A stretch of DNA of 64,000 bases from Candidatus Tectomicrobia bacterium (GTDB lineage: Bacteria > UBA8248), in the NCBI GenBank assembly GCA_016192135.1, contig JACPUR010000024.1:42482-106481 (forward strand), given 5' to 3'. Below the pieces are notes generated by a model. The model did no database searches. It was not told the origin of the DNA and saw only the letters and a program-made list of their open reading frames with translations. Numbering within the stretch: the first letter of the stretch is position 1; every line of letters begins with the position of its first letter. The position numbers and the translations under genes were made by a program. Of the stretch, positions 23,938-34,300 are shown piece after piece.

Positions 23938-26160
23938 ATGCCTCCCGTGCTCACCGGGCGCCCCCCCGCCCGCATCATGGACATCGTGGACCTGGTGGAG
24001 GAATACGCCCCCGGGTACGGCGATCTCCTCATGCGGGCCTATATCTTCACGGCCAAGGTGCACCGGGGGCAGTCCCGCATTTCGGGCGAGCCTTACATCT
24101 CCCACCCTCTGGAGGTCGCCCGCATCCTGGCGGAGATGCGCCAGGATCCCGAGACCGTCGCGGCCGGGCTCCTGCACGACACGGTGGAGGACACCTCCAC
24201 CACGCTGGACGACATCCAGACCCTCTTCGGCGAGCACGTGGCCTCCCTCGTCAACGGCGTGACCAAGCTCGCCCGCATCGACCTGCCTAACACCCAGGCC
24301 CTCCAGGCCGAGAACTACCGCAAGATGCTGATCGCGATGGCGCACGACATCCGCGTCATCCTCATCAAGCTGGCCGACCGGCTCCACAACGCCCTCACGC
24401 TCGAGTACCTGCCGCCCAAGCGCCGGGAGCGCATCGCCCAGGAGACGGCGGAAATCTACGCCCCCCTGGCCAACCGGCTGGGCATCGGCTGGCTGAAAGG
24501 CGCCCTGGAGGACATCGCCTTCAAGCACCTCCATCCCGAAGCCTACAACGAGATCGACGAGAAACTCCGTGAGGGGATGGCCGAGCGCGAAGCCTATCTC
24601 GAGGAGGTCAAGAAACAGGTCGAGGAATCCCTCGCGAAGGCGGGCATCGCCGCTGCCGTGACGGCCCGCTTCAAGCTCCACTCCAGCATCCACCGCAAGA
24701 TGCAGACCCAGAACCTCGACTTCCATCAGGTATACGACATCAGCGGCCTGCGGATCATCGTGAACGAGATCAAGGACTGCTACGCCGTCCTGGGCATCCT
24801 TCACTCGCTGTGGCGGCCCATCCCCGGGCGCTTCAAGGACTACATCGCCCTCCCCAAGGCCAACCTCTACCAGTCCCTCCACACCACCCTCATGGCGGGC
24901 GGGGGCCAGCGGGTCGAGTTCCAGATCCGCACCAAGGAGATGCACCGCGTGGCGGAAGAAGGCATCGCCGCCCACTGGCGCTACAAGGAAGGCGAGCAGA
25001 TCGACTCGGGCGTCATGGACAAGTTCGAGTGGCTCCGCCGCATCATGGAGAGCCTCCAGGAGGAGACGGACCCGCGCAACCTCGTCGACTCCGTCAAGCT
25101 CAACCTCTTCCAGGACGAGGTCTTCGTCTTCACCCCCCGCGGCGAGGTGCGCAACTTCCCGCGCGGGGCCACCCCCGTGGATTTCGCCTACTCCATCCAC
25201 ACGGAAGTCGGCCACCACTGCGTGGGGGCCAAGATCAACGGGCGCATCGCCCCCCTCAACACGCGGCTCGAGAACGGCGACATCATCGAGATTCTCACCA
25301 ACCCCCACCGCACTCCCACCCAGGACTGGCTCAAGTTCGCCGTCTCGGCCCGCGCCAAGCAGAAGATTCGCGCCTGGATCCGCCAGGCCCAGCGCGACCG
25401 CTCCATCTCCCTGGGGCGGGAGCTCCTCGACCACGAGCTCGCCCGCTTCGGGGTGAAGCCGGCCGATTACATGAAGCCCGCGAGCCTCCTGGAGGCGGCC
25501 CGGAGCCTCGGCCTCCAGAGCGAGGACGATCTTTTCGCCATGGTGGGCTTCGGCCGCACCTCGGCCCGGCAGGTCGCCGGGAAGCTCCTTCCGGACGAGC
25601 TCCTCCGCCAGACCGAGAAGCGCGAGAAGTCCCGGTTCCGGCGCCTCGTGGCCCGGATGAGCGGCAAGGCCCGCCCCGGCATCAAGGTCAAGGGGCAGGA
25701 CGACATCCTCATCCGGTTCGCCAAGTGCTGCGACCCGATCCCGGGCGAGCCCATCATGGGCTTCATCACGCGGGGCCGGGGCGTGACGGTCCACGCCGCG
25801 AGTTGCGCCAACGTGCGCTCCATCACGACGGACGAGGAACGGCTGGTGGAGGTCTCCTGGGGTGACGTGAAGAAGGAGGACCTCTACGTCGTCACCCTCG
25901 AGGTGGAGGCCATGGATCGGCCGGGCGTGCTGGCCGGCCTGAGCGCGGCCATCGCCTCCTGCGAGTCGAACATCGTCCGGGTGACGGCCGAGGCGGCGCG
26001 GTCGCGCGCGGGCATCCACCTGGAGGTGCAGGTCCGGGACCTGGACCATCTCAAGGAGGTGATGAAGAAGGTCCGGGACGTGAAGGGCATCGTGTCGGTC
26101 GTCCGGACCGGGCCCAGGATACCGCGGGACGGGGTGCGGGAGATGGCCGGCGGCGAATAA
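23938..26160 (+). CDS. relA/spoT: Bifunctional (p)ppGpp synthetase/hydrolase
   Basis: Rel-family alarmone enzyme of about 740 residues. HD hydrolase domain (about 25-180) with GLLHDTVEDT and KLADRLHN; synthetase domain (about 230-350) with YDISGLRIIV, RFKDYIALPK and EFQIRTKEM; TGS domain (about 385-450) beginning VFVFTPRGEV; then helical/CC region with KCCDPIPGE and a C-terminal ACT domain (about 660-735). The hydrolase HD residues are intact, so it should both make and break (p)ppGpp. I chose ATG 23938 after GAGGG; the frame is open further upstream and ATG 23977 is also possible. It links amino-acid starvation to the stringent response. Confidence 0.95.
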   Translation: MPPVLTGRPPARIMDIVDLVEEYAPGYGDLLMRAYIFTAKVHRGQSRISGEPYISHPLEVARILAEMRQDPETVAAGLLHDTVEDTSTTLDDIQTLFGEHVASLVNGVTKLARIDLPNTQALQAENYRKMLIAMAHDIRVILIKLADRLHNALTLEYLPPKRRERIAQETAEIYAPLANRLGIGWLKGALEDIAFKHLHPEAYNEIDEKLREGMAEREAYLEEVKKQVEESLAKAGIAAAVTARFKLHSSIHRKMQTQNLDFHQVYDISGLRIIVNEIKDCYAVLGILHSLWRPIPGRFKDYIALPKANLYQSLHTTLMAGGGQRVEFQIRTKEMHRVAEEGIAAHWRYKEGEQIDSGVMDKFEWLRRIMESLQEETDPRNLVDSVKLNLFQDEVFVFTPRGEVRNFPRGATPVDFAYSIHTEVGHHCVGAKINGRIAPLNTRLENGDIIEILTNPHRTPTQDWLKFAVSARAKQKIRAWIRQAQRDRSISLGRELLDHELARFGVKPADYMKPASLLEAARSLGLQSEDDLFAMVGFGRTSARQVAGKLLPDELLRQTEKREKSRFRRLVARMSGKARPGIKVKGQDDILIRFAKCCDPIPGEPIMGFITRGRGVTVHAASCANVRSITTDEERLVEVSWGDVKKEDLYVVTLEVEAMDRPGVLAGLSAAIASCESNIVRVTAEAARSRAGIHLEVQVRDLDHLKEVMKKVRDVKGIVSVVRTGPRIPRDGVREMAGGE

Positions 26161-26317
26161 AACTTTCCGCGCCCCGGGGCTGTGCGGCGGCGGCGCGGTT
26201 ATCGTATGATGGCGTTACGGAAATTCCGGAAACAGGCACAGGAGACGGCCACGCGGGCGGATCACGGCAAGGCGGCAATCCGCTCCGGTCATCCTCCCCA
26301 GGAGCCTCTCGGCGTCC

Positions 26318-27388
26318 ATGGACATACTTCGCCACCGCCTGCTTTTCCCGGCCATCCTCCTGTTGATGGTCCTCTCCTTGGGCGTCGCCGGCTACATGAT
26401 CGTCGAGAAGTGGAAGTTCATCGACGCCCTGTTCATGACGGTGATCTCCCTCACGACCGTGGGGTACGGCGAGACCAACCCGCTCACGACGAACGGCCGG
26501 ATTTTCACCATGTTCCTCCTGCTCAGCGGAATGGGCGTCCTCGCCTATGGGATCGGGACCGTCACCGCTTTTTTCGTCGAGGGGCACCTGTCGGACATCC
26601 TGAGGGAACGGAAAATGCTGAAGCGCATCCAGCGCCTGAGGGATCACATCATCCTTTGCGGCTACGAGGGCGAGGGGCACTACGTCCTGGAGGAGCTCGT
26701 CAAGACGAAGACCCCCCACGTCGTCATCGCCCGCGACCTCGTCCGCCTGAAGCAGATGTTCCCGTCCGAGGCCCTCTGCCTCGAGGGGGACCCCTCTAAG
26801 GAGGGCATGCTCGCGCAGGCCAACATCGAGCGCGCGCAGGTGCTCATCAGCGCCATGCCGACGGACCACGAGAACCTCCTGGTGGTGCTGTCGGCCCGGG
26901 GGATGTCCCCGCGCATCCGCATCATCACCTGCGTCTACGACCGGGAGAACCTCCACAAGTTCCAGCGCGTGGGCGCGAACGGAACCGTGATGGGCACCTT
27001 CATCGGAGGTCTGCGCATGGTGTCCGAGGCCATCCGGCCCACGGTGGTTTCCTTCCTGGACCAGATGCTCCGCGACATCGACAAGACCATCCGCATCGAG
27101 GAGGTCATCGTTCCCGACGCGGACTGCGCCTGGGCGGGGAAACCGCTAAGCGAGATCGATTTCCCCGCGCGAACGGGCCTTGTCGTCATCGCGGTCAAGT
27201 CCATTCGCACCCAGCGCTACATCTACAATCCGCGCGGGAACTACGTCCTGAACGCCGGCGACGTCCTGATTGTCATCGGGGAAACCTCCCAGACCCTGGA
27301 GATGAAGCGCCTGCTGGGTCACGAAATCGCGGCGGACGGGGAGGAGCCCGAAGAAGAAGTCCCCGCCGCCCCGGGCGAACGGGCCTAG
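26318..27388 (+). CDS. Two-helix K+ channel with RCK (TrkA) domains
   Basis: Potassium channel subunit of 356 residues. Two membrane helices flank the pore loop ISLTTVGYGETNP, whose TVGYG is the K+ selectivity filter. An RCK-N domain follows (about 105-225; HIILCGYEGEGHY as Rossmann turn, though with a Glu instead of the last Gly), then RCK-C (about 255-335). It is MthK-like: a cytoplasmic gating ring senses ligand or Ca2+ and opens the pore. The C-terminal acidic Glu-rich tail is not part of the fold. It stands 157 bp after relA/spoT and ends nine bases before endonuclease V. Confidence 0.9.
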   Translation: MDILRHRLLFPAILLLMVLSLGVAGYMIVEKWKFIDALFMTVISLTTVGYGETNPLTTNGRIFTMFLLLSGMGVLAYGIGTVTAFFVEGHLSDILRERKMLKRIQRLRDHIILCGYEGEGHYVLEELVKTKTPHVVIARDLVRLKQMFPSEALCLEGDPSKEGMLAQANIERAQVLISAMPTDHENLLVVLSARGMSPRIRIITCVYDRENLHKFQRVGANGTVMGTFIGGLRMVSEAIRPTVVSFLDQMLRDIDKTIRIEEVIVPDADCAWAGKPLSEIDFPARTGLVVIAVKSIRTQRYIYNPRGNYVLNAGDVLIVIGETSQTLEMKRLLGHEIAADGEEPEEEVPAAPGERA

Positions 27389-27397
27389 AGGGCGCGG

Positions 27398-28090
27398 GTG
27401 GGCCGGCCGGCCTCCCTCCTTCTCCATTCCTGGTCCCTGACCCCCGCCGAAGCCATCCTCCTGCAGCGGGAGCTCAGGAGCCGCGTCTCCCTGGAGCCCC
27501 GCCGCCGCCCGCCCCGCACCATCGCCGGGGCCGACATCTCGATGCCCCGCTTCGGCCGCCGCGCGGCGGCCGCCATCGTCGTCTGCTCCCTGCCGGGGCT
27601 GGCCGTGGTGGAGGAGTCCCTGGCGTCGGGGGAGCTCCGTTTTCCCTACGTGCCGGGCCTCCTCTCCTTCCGGGAGGGGCCTCTCCTCGAGGCCGCCTTC
27701 CGGGGGCTGAAGCGCCGGCCGGACCTCCTCCTGGTGGACGGGCAGGGGATCGCCCACCCCCGCGGGCTCGGCATCGCCTCCCACCTGGGCCTTAGGCTGG
27801 GCCTCTGCACGGTGGGGTGCGCCAAGAGCCGCCTGTGGGGGGAGGAGACGGAGCCGCCCCCGGCGCGTGGAGGGTGGTCGCCCCTCAAGGGCCCGGACGG
27901 AGGAGTGGTGGGCGCCGCCTTGCGGACGCGGGCGGGGGTCAAGCCCGTCTACGTGTCCCCGGGCCACGGCATCGACCTGGAGGGCGCCATCCGCTGGACC
28001 CTCGCGGCCGCGCCGCGCTACCGCATCCCGGAGCCCCTGCGGGCCGCCCACGAGCGGGCGAACGCGGAGCGGAGGCGCCTCGGGCTCTAG
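27398..28090 (+). CDS. nfi: Endonuclease V
   Basis: Deoxyinosine-specific repair nuclease of 230 residues that nicks DNA near deaminated adenine. Conserved landmarks are present: the GADIS metal-binding Asp, the FPYVPGLLSFRE wedge segment, and DGQGIAHPRGLGIASH with the catalytic Asp. The GTG start at 27398 lies nine bases after the channel gene stop, so the two are probably co-transcribed, although a functional link is not obvious. Length is normal for bacterial Nfi. Confidence 0.93.
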   Translation: MGRPASLLLHSWSLTPAEAILLQRELRSRVSLEPRRRPPRTIAGADISMPRFGRRAAAAIVVCSLPGLAVVEESLASGELRFPYVPGLLSFREGPLLEAAFRGLKRRPDLLLVDGQGIAHPRGLGIASHLGLRLGLCTVGCAKSRLWGEETEPPPARGGWSPLKGPDGGVVGAALRTRAGVKPVYVSPGHGIDLEGAIRWTLAAAPRYRIPEPLRAAHERANAERRRLGL

Positions 28091-28160
28091 GGTGTCAAGC
28101 CTGAACAAGGGGTTCATTGGGAGAGGCCCAGCGCAGGCAATGGACCTCGGATGGTTACGA

Positions 28161-28233
28161 CACCCCCTCCCTCCGGGAGGGGGTGGGGGGGAGGGAAGAG
28201 CCAAGGGTTCCCCCTCCCCGGTGGGGAAGGGGG
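28161..28233. repeat. Paired GC-rich hairpins after nfi
   Basis: A perfect palindrome lies at 28161-28185: arms CACCCCCTCCC and GGGAGGGGGTG around a TCC loop. A second, slightly imperfect one lies at 28210-28233 (CCCCCTCCCC/GGGGAAGGGGG). Both are strongly C- or G-biased per strand. They look like a dispersed repeat unit rather than coding sequence; some contribution to 3'-end formation of nfi is possible. Confidence 0.6.
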
Positions 28234-28310
28234 ACAGGTGTCCACATCTATAGTCGGAACAATATGCCTTGGTTTCACATCTGGGCTGGAAGATCCCAGA
28301 CAAACAAACA

Positions 28311-28341
28311 GGCCGCCTCCTTGGCGGGAGGCGGCCTTTTT
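28311..28341. terminator. Bidirectional terminator between nfi and cytochrome gene
   Basis: Stem GGCCGCCTCC/GGAGGCGGCC with a six-base loop, followed on the plus strand by five T residues. The minus-strand side is AC-rich above, giving TG-rich RNA. It sits between the convergent nfi and eight-haem cytochrome genes, so it probably ends both transcripts. Confidence 0.8.
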
Positions 28342-28357
28342 GCGTGCGCGGCTTGAA

Positions 28358-31246
28358 TCAGCTCCGGGGGCGCGAGGGTCCTTCGGCCCGGGGGGCGCCG
28401 CCCTTGGCGGGAGGCGCGAACTTCTCCTCGATCATGAGGTAGTCGCGGAGCGCCTGGATCTGCTTGTAGGCGTCCCCGCCCAGGACCTCCGGGTCGATCG
28501 GATCGCCGTGGTTCTCGACCTCGGCCTTGCCGATGGTCCGCCCCAGGTCGGGCAGGCCGGTGAGCGTCACTTTGCGGCCCTCCACGCCCTTCACCTTGGC
28601 CACGTGGCTCTGGCCGCCGATGTTCAGGCTGACGATCTGGTTCTCCTGGAGCTCCACGTCGGCCCCGGCCTCGAGGGCATAGGTCCAGCGGTCTCCGTCC
28701 CTCTCGCCCTGCGTGCCCTGGCGGATGGCCAGCTTGAGGCCCGCGTTGGGGAAAAAGACGGGCATCTTGGTGCCCGGCTGGAGCCGGCCGGGGTTGCGGA
28801 TCCAGTCGATGATCCAGTCCGGCCGCAGGCGTTCCTTGGCGAAGCGCAGGTTGGGCGCCGTCGGGGGCTCCTGGCCCTGTGGCGGGGGGAACTCCCCGTG
28901 GCAGGAGAGGCATTCGGCCTTCTGGAAGAGATCCTTGCCCGCCGCGGCTACCTGGGGCGTCACCGCCGACCGGTCGAAGTGGACGTAGGGCTGCATCTTG
29001 TTGTCCAGCGCGGCGAAGTAGTCCACGAGCGCGGCGGCGTCCGGGTCGGGCAGGGAGAAGCTGGGCATCCGCACCTTGAGCCAGGGCCGGAGGGTGACCA
29101 CGTTCCGCAGGAACTTGTAGAACCAGTCGGGCTGCACCTTGGCGCCCTCGCCGTTCAAGAGCGGGGGCCCTTGACCCGGGTCCTCGTAGCGCCCGAGGAG
29201 GACGCCGCTGCCGGAGGCGTTCTCGACCACGTGGCAGCCGATGCAGTTGTACTTCTCCATCATCCGCCGCCCGGCCTCGACCCGCTTCTCGCGCTCGTTC
29301 ATCGCCGGCGTGGCGAAGTGAGGGGCGCCGTGGCGGTCCATGGAGCGCAGCAGGGTCCGGATGGCGGTGACTTCCTGGTCCGAGAGGTCGAAGTTCGGCA
29401 TGAGTAGCTCTTCGCGCTCGGTCTGGTAGATCTTGGGGTTCTTCAGCTTCGCGAAGGTCCAGGCCTCCCACGTCTTGGGGATGTCCACCACGTTGCCGAA
29501 CGAGAGCTCGAAGTTCTTCTTGCGGGCGAAGCTGGAGAGGTCCGGCCCGATCTTCGAGAGCTTCTCGGTCCCCGGGATATCGTGGCAGCCGAAGCAGCCC
29601 CGCTTGGCCACCAGCTTCTTGCCCCGTTCGTAGGCGGCCTGATCGCCCAGCCTGGCGGAAACCACCTTCGGGTCCGGGGATGAGAGGCTCAAGAGGTAGC
29701 CGGCGACGGCATTCGCCTCCTGGTCCGAGAGCCGGAGGCTGGGCATGGTCGTCTCGTGCCAGTAGTTCTGGGGATTCTTCAGCCACCTCACGAGCCAGTC
29801 GGGCTGCACCTTCTGGGCGATCTTCCCCAGGGCGGGGGCGAAGTCGCGGTTGCGGAAGACGATGGGGCGGCCGCTCACCCCCTCGATGGGTTTCCCGGCC
29901 TTGCGGTCCTCATCGTCCCGCACGTGGCAGCCGAGGCAGCCGACCGACTCGAAGAGCTCCTTCCCCTGCTGGATGAGGGCGGGGTCGTTCAGGCCCTCGG
30001 GCTTCTGGGAGGGTTCCTTCCACTGGCCCGTGCCCCAGATGAAGGTGGCGATGTCGAACGCCTCCTGATCCTCGAGGCTGAAGAAGGGCATCTTGGTCCG
30101 CGCGTTATAGTCGCGGGGCCGCTTGATCCAGCCGGGCAGCCAGCCCGGATACACCTTCTCCTGAATGCGGCTGAGGTCGGGCCCCGCCTTGCGGATGTCC
30201 TGCGTCCCGGGGATGGTGTGGCAACCGAAGCAGCCCAGCTCGCGGACGAGGGAGATTCCGCGGGAGACGTGGGGCGCCTCGGGGATGTTCGTGACCTGGG
30301 CGTGGCAGGTGCGGCACTTGGTCTGAACCTCGGGACCCTTGAGGAGGGGGTCCTCCCAGAACGTGACGTGGCCGTGCGCCTTCTCCACGCTGGTGATGGC
30401 CGATCCCTGGCCGCCGTGGCAGGAGGTGCACCCGACCTTCTCGGGATCGTGCTTGCCCAGGTAGAGCTCGGGATGGGGATGGCTTCGGAAGGGCTGCGGC
30501 GCCTTCTCGAAGCCGGCCCGGTCGATGGCCAAGTGGCAGGTCTGGCAGCGGTCCACCCGCATGACCGGCTCATTGAAACTGTTCCGGTCGTACTCGCGGT
30601 AGACCGCCTGCTTCACCTCGTAGGTGCGCGCGCGGATGGACGAGAGGCGGCGCTCGAGATCGGCGAGGTCCTTGGCCGCCTCGCGGCGCTCCCGCTCGGC
30701 CTCCACCAGCGGCCGGCGCCCGGCGGCGATCTTCGCCTCGATCTCGGCGAGGGCGGCCTCCGCCTTTTCCGCGATAGGCTGGAGGCGCTGGAGCTCCTTC
30801 CGGTGCGCCTCGACGTCGCGGCGCTCGCGCGTGGTGTCGCGGCCCTGGCGGATGGCCTCCTGGTACTCGAAGAAGGACTGGTCGTAGACGGCTTTGGCGA
30901 ACCCGAACTCCTGGACCTTCTCGAATGTGTCGATCTTCTGCCGGTCCAGCTCCTGGAACATGCGCTGAAGCTCGGGGTCGCCGTTCAGCTTCTGGGTCAA
31001 CTCGGCGATCCGCTTGTCGAGGCCGGCGATTTTTCCTCCCGACTCCTTGTGGACCTCGGACAGGAGCTTCTCGACCAGGGCCTGCTCATAGGTGTTGAAC
31101 TGCTTTTGATAGGACTTCCACGGCCGCCGGGTGAAGGTCTCGTCCCAGACGGTCCAGAAAGTGAATGCGACCATGACGATGCCGAGGATGAAGAATGGGA
31201 CGGGGCTGGTTCTCTCCTCGGGCGGCTTAAAATCTCTCGAGGGCAT
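28358..31246 (-). CDS. Membrane-anchored octahaem cytochrome c with coiled coil
   Basis: A 962-residue respiratory protein. One N-terminal membrane helix (about 17-35) is followed by a long charged coiled coil (about 45-215), then eight CxxCH haem sites at roughly residues 234, 273, 311, 338, 437, 550, 667 and 778. The last five precede cytochrome-c-like modules with the repeated WL...NP...MP pattern (DWLVRWLKNPQNYWHETTMP is typical). A small C-terminal beta domain follows. It presumably takes electrons from the quinol:cytochrome c complex on the periplasmic side. I prefer ATG 31246 because AGGAG lies 11 bases upstream; a GTG four codons earlier is less well placed. I know no characterised protein with this exact architecture. 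Confidence 0.85.
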   Translation of the reverse strand: MPSRDFKPPEERTSPVPFFILGIVMVAFTFWTVWDETFTRRPWKSYQKQFNTYEQALVEKLLSEVHKESGGKIAGLDKRIAELTQKLNGDPELQRMFQELDRQKIDTFEKVQEFGFAKAVYDQSFFEYQEAIRQGRDTTRERRDVEAHRKELQRLQPIAEKAEAALAEIEAKIAAGRRPLVEAERERREAAKDLADLERRLSSIRARTYEVKQAVYREYDRNSFNEPVMRVDRCQTCHLAIDRAGFEKAPQPFRSHPHPELYLGKHDPEKVGCTSCHGGQGSAITSVEKAHGHVTFWEDPLLKGPEVQTKCRTCHAQVTNIPEAPHVSRGISLVRELGCFGCHTIPGTQDIRKAGPDLSRIQEKVYPGWLPGWIKRPRDYNARTKMPFFSLEDQEAFDIATFIWGTGQWKEPSQKPEGLNDPALIQQGKELFESVGCLGCHVRDDEDRKAGKPIEGVSGRPIVFRNRDFAPALGKIAQKVQPDWLVRWLKNPQNYWHETTMPSLRLSDQEANAVAGYLLSLSSPDPKVVSARLGDQAAYERGKKLVAKRGCFGCHDIPGTEKLSKIGPDLSSFARKKNFELSFGNVVDIPKTWEAWTFAKLKNPKIYQTEREELLMPNFDLSDQEVTAIRTLLRSMDRHGAPHFATPAMNEREKRVEAGRRMMEKYNCIGCHVVENASGSGVLLGRYEDPGQGPPLLNGEGAKVQPDWFYKFLRNVVTLRPWLKVRMPSFSLPDPDAAALVDYFAALDNKMQPYVHFDRSAVTPQVAAAGKDLFQKAECLSCHGEFPPPQGQEPPTAPNLRFAKERLRPDWIIDWIRNPGRLQPGTKMPVFFPNAGLKLAIRQGTQGERDGDRWTYALEAGADVELQENQIVSLNIGGQSHVAKVKGVEGRKVTLTGLPDLGRTIGKAEVENHGDPIDPEVLGGDAYKQIQALRDYLMIEEKFAPPAKGGAPRAEGPSRPRS

Positions 31247-31309
31247 GAGAAGCGGCACTCCTGGGAAAGTTCCGGCGGTCTGTTAAGGATTCGGGCGAAG
31301 ACCCGGCGG

Positions 31310-31339
31310 ATTATAGGTTTGGCGCCCCCGGCGCGTCAA
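31310..31339 (-). promoter_or_regulatory. Promoter of the octahaem cytochrome gene
   Basis: On the minus strand, TTGACG (31339-31334) and a perfect TATAAT (31315-31310) are separated by 18 bp. The start codon is 63 bp downstream. This makes the cytochrome gene a separate unit from the genes upstream of it. Confidence 0.7.
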
Positions 31340-31375
31340 CCTAAAGACGGGCGGCGAGGCGAGGCATGGCGGGGC

Positions 31376-34300
31376 TTATTTTTCGGCCCGGGCCAGGGAG
31401 GAGCGGAGCTGATCCTGGTTGCGGATGATGGAGGCGAGCTGCTCGATGATGGCGATGGAAATGGAGGGGTGCTCCTGGACCAGCAGGAGCAAGGGGTCCT
31501 TCTCGATGCCCAGGAGCGAAGTGTCCTGCGCCGCGCGGGCGGCGGCCGAGCGTCCCTGGTTGCCGAACAGTGCCATCTCGCCGAAGCACGCGGAGGGACC
31601 CAGGACGGCCAGGATCTCCTCGTGCGTGACGCCCGGGTCGTTCACGATCTCGATCTGGCCATCGACGATGACGTAGAGGTAGTCGCAGGGGTCGCCCTTC
31701 TCAAAGAGGATGTCCCCGCCCTGAACCTGAATCTCGCGCGAGATGTTGCTCAGGATGCGGAGCTGGTCCGCCGTCATCCTCTCGAAGAGCTTCACCCCCT
31801 TGAGGAAGAGCGCTTTCTCGATGGTGGACAGCATTTTCTCCTCTCCTTGATGCGAAGTCCCGTCCCCGTTCAGTGCCAGAAGCAGCCGGCGGGCCTGGAG
31901 CCGGACCCGCTCGTCCCCGTCGTCGCGGGCGGCCTCCGCCAGGGCGCGGCCCTCGCCGCCGCCCAGACGGCCCATCGCCGCCAGCGTCGCCTCCCGCACA
32001 TAGGGGTCCTCATCATAGGCCAGCGTCCGGAAAAGGGCGAGCCACGCCTCCCGGTCCTGCGCCGGCAGGCGCTGCCACCGGGGGGCGACGTACCGGCCCG
32101 CCGCGTCCGCCGCGACGGCCCGGAGCCAGGGCTCGTTCGCGCCCATGTAGAGGCGGAGCACCGACTCCATGGAGGGCAGCCCCAGGTTCCAGTGCTTTCG
32201 CCCCTCGGCCACCTTGTCCTCGGTGCTGCCGGGGGCCAGGAGCGGCTCCAGGAGGAGAATGATTTGCCGGGCCGGGCCGATGGCGTTGGCCGCGGTCAAG
32301 GTCTCGACGGCGATGGCGCGGAAGGACGCCTCGCCCCGCGCCAGCGACATCGAAACCGTGTCCACCGTCTTCTCGTCCCCGATGACGCCCAGCAGCTCGA
32401 GCAGCAGGCGCTGGCGATCGTACACCTTGTCCCAGAGCAGCTTCCGCAGCATGAAGACGTCGGTCAGATCCCCCTCCCGCTCGATGGCGCTCAGATGGCT
32501 GATGACCTCGTACACCTCGCGCAGGTGATCGAGGGAGAACGTCCCCAATTCCTGGACCAGGTCTCCCGCCGGGAGGTCCTGCGCGCCGCCGTTGGCTTCC
32601 GGGTGGAGCCACCGCCCCAGGAAGGCGAAGAACGGCCCTCCCTCCAGGGAGAGGGCCCGGGAGCGCTTCATGGCCTTGAGGCAGCCCACCGCCTCGTGCC
32701 GCACGAGCGCGTCCGGGTCCGTGATGGCGGCCAGGAGCCGCTGGAAGTCCAGGCGTGTTCCCCGCGAGCCCAGCAGCCGGATGGCGCAGCGGCGGACCGC
32801 CGGGCTGGAGTCCGCGAGGGTGATGTGCAGCACCTCCTCGAACTGCGACGCGTCGGCCCGGCCCGGCGGGAGGAGGCGTTCGATGGCCTTCACAGCCGCC
32901 TCGCGGACCTCTGGGTGCGGGCTCCGGAGGAAGGGGATGAGACGGCGGACGAAGCGCGGGTTGCCCAGTTCGGTGATTCCCTGGAGGGCGGCGACCTGCT
33001 CGGTGACGGAGCCGGTCTCCATCATGGCGTGAAGGGTCTGGAGGCCGGAGGCCAGCCAGAACAAATCGTCGGAGCGGACCAGAAGCTGCACCGCCCGCAC
33101 CCGCACCTCGGGAGAGGCGTCCTGCAGGATGTCCTGCGCCTGCTCCAGGGCCTCCTCGATGAAGCCGAGCCGCTCGATGGCGTCCATGGCGGCGATGCGC
33201 TCCTGGGGGTCGCCCTCGCGGAGCGCCTTCAGCAGCCACTCGCGGGCGACCGGATCCTCCTTCGCCCCGGGCGACGCTCCGAGGAGCCGCAGGAGCTGGG
33301 CGCGCACGGGTCCCTGGCGCCGGGACAACTCGTCCAGGATGGCCGCCAGGGCCTCGATGCGGTCCGTCTCGGCGAGCATCCCCGCCGCGAAGAGGCACAT
33401 CTCGTCGTCTCCCTCCCGGAGATTCCGGAGGAGGAGGGCCATGCTCTCCCCGTCCATGGCGCCGAAGCCTTCCTGGGCGTAGCGGAAGAGGCCCAGAGTG
33501 CGGTCCTCGAGCATCTTCCGCAGGGCGGCGCCGTATTCCCGCCGCATCATGAAGCCCCCCGCCAGGTAAAGGGCGCCGAAAACGAGGGAGATGACAGCGA
33601 CGCCGCGCGGGCTCAACGGGAAAAGGGCGAAGCCCGAGGGCTTGATGGCCAGGAGGAAGAGGCCGCTCACGATGCTGCCCACCGCCACCACCTGTCCCGA
33701 CACGAAGGCGCCCAGGCGCCCGCGGATGCGCGTCGGGACGGCGTTGTACAGCAGGGCGTTGATGGTGTTGCGGATGGACTCCTGGAGGTTCCGGTTGTTG
33801 AACCGCATGAACAGCGCGGGGAAGAAGCTGGGCGAAACGGCCATCGCCGCCAGGCCGACGAGGGTGGTGAAGGGGTAGATGAGGTTGGCAGTGCCGAGCC
33901 CCAGGCGGCGGATGAGCCGGGGCGTGACGAAGGTCTGGATGAGGAGGGCCAGGGTGCTCCCGATGGCGGTGAAGTAAGCCAGGAAGGTGGCGAGCCCCTG
34001 GCGATCCGGGAAGACCTCCCGGAAAACGACCGAATACTGGAAATCCTGGAACGTCCGGAGGATGACGACCAGGAAGCTGAATAGGGCGAAGGCGGCCACG
34101 TAGGGGTTGGTCCGCATGAGGGAGATGTTGCCCTCGCGGGCCGCGCCGGCCTTGGCGCCGCTGCGGCGGCGGACGGGGGCGTCGTCCTCGATCCTCCGGT
34201 GGCCGAGGCGGGTGTCGATGAACGTCATCAGGCCGATGCTGCCCAGGATGGCGGCCGCCCAGACGAAAAGGAGGTTCGCCACGTTTCCCAGCACCGGCAG

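Noticed and set aside
29756-34084. Very long plus-strand open frame (1442 codons)
   Set aside because: Antisense to the octahaem cytochrome and translocase genes. Composition is leucine/glycine/glutamate-rich shadow with no domain, and no ribosome site.
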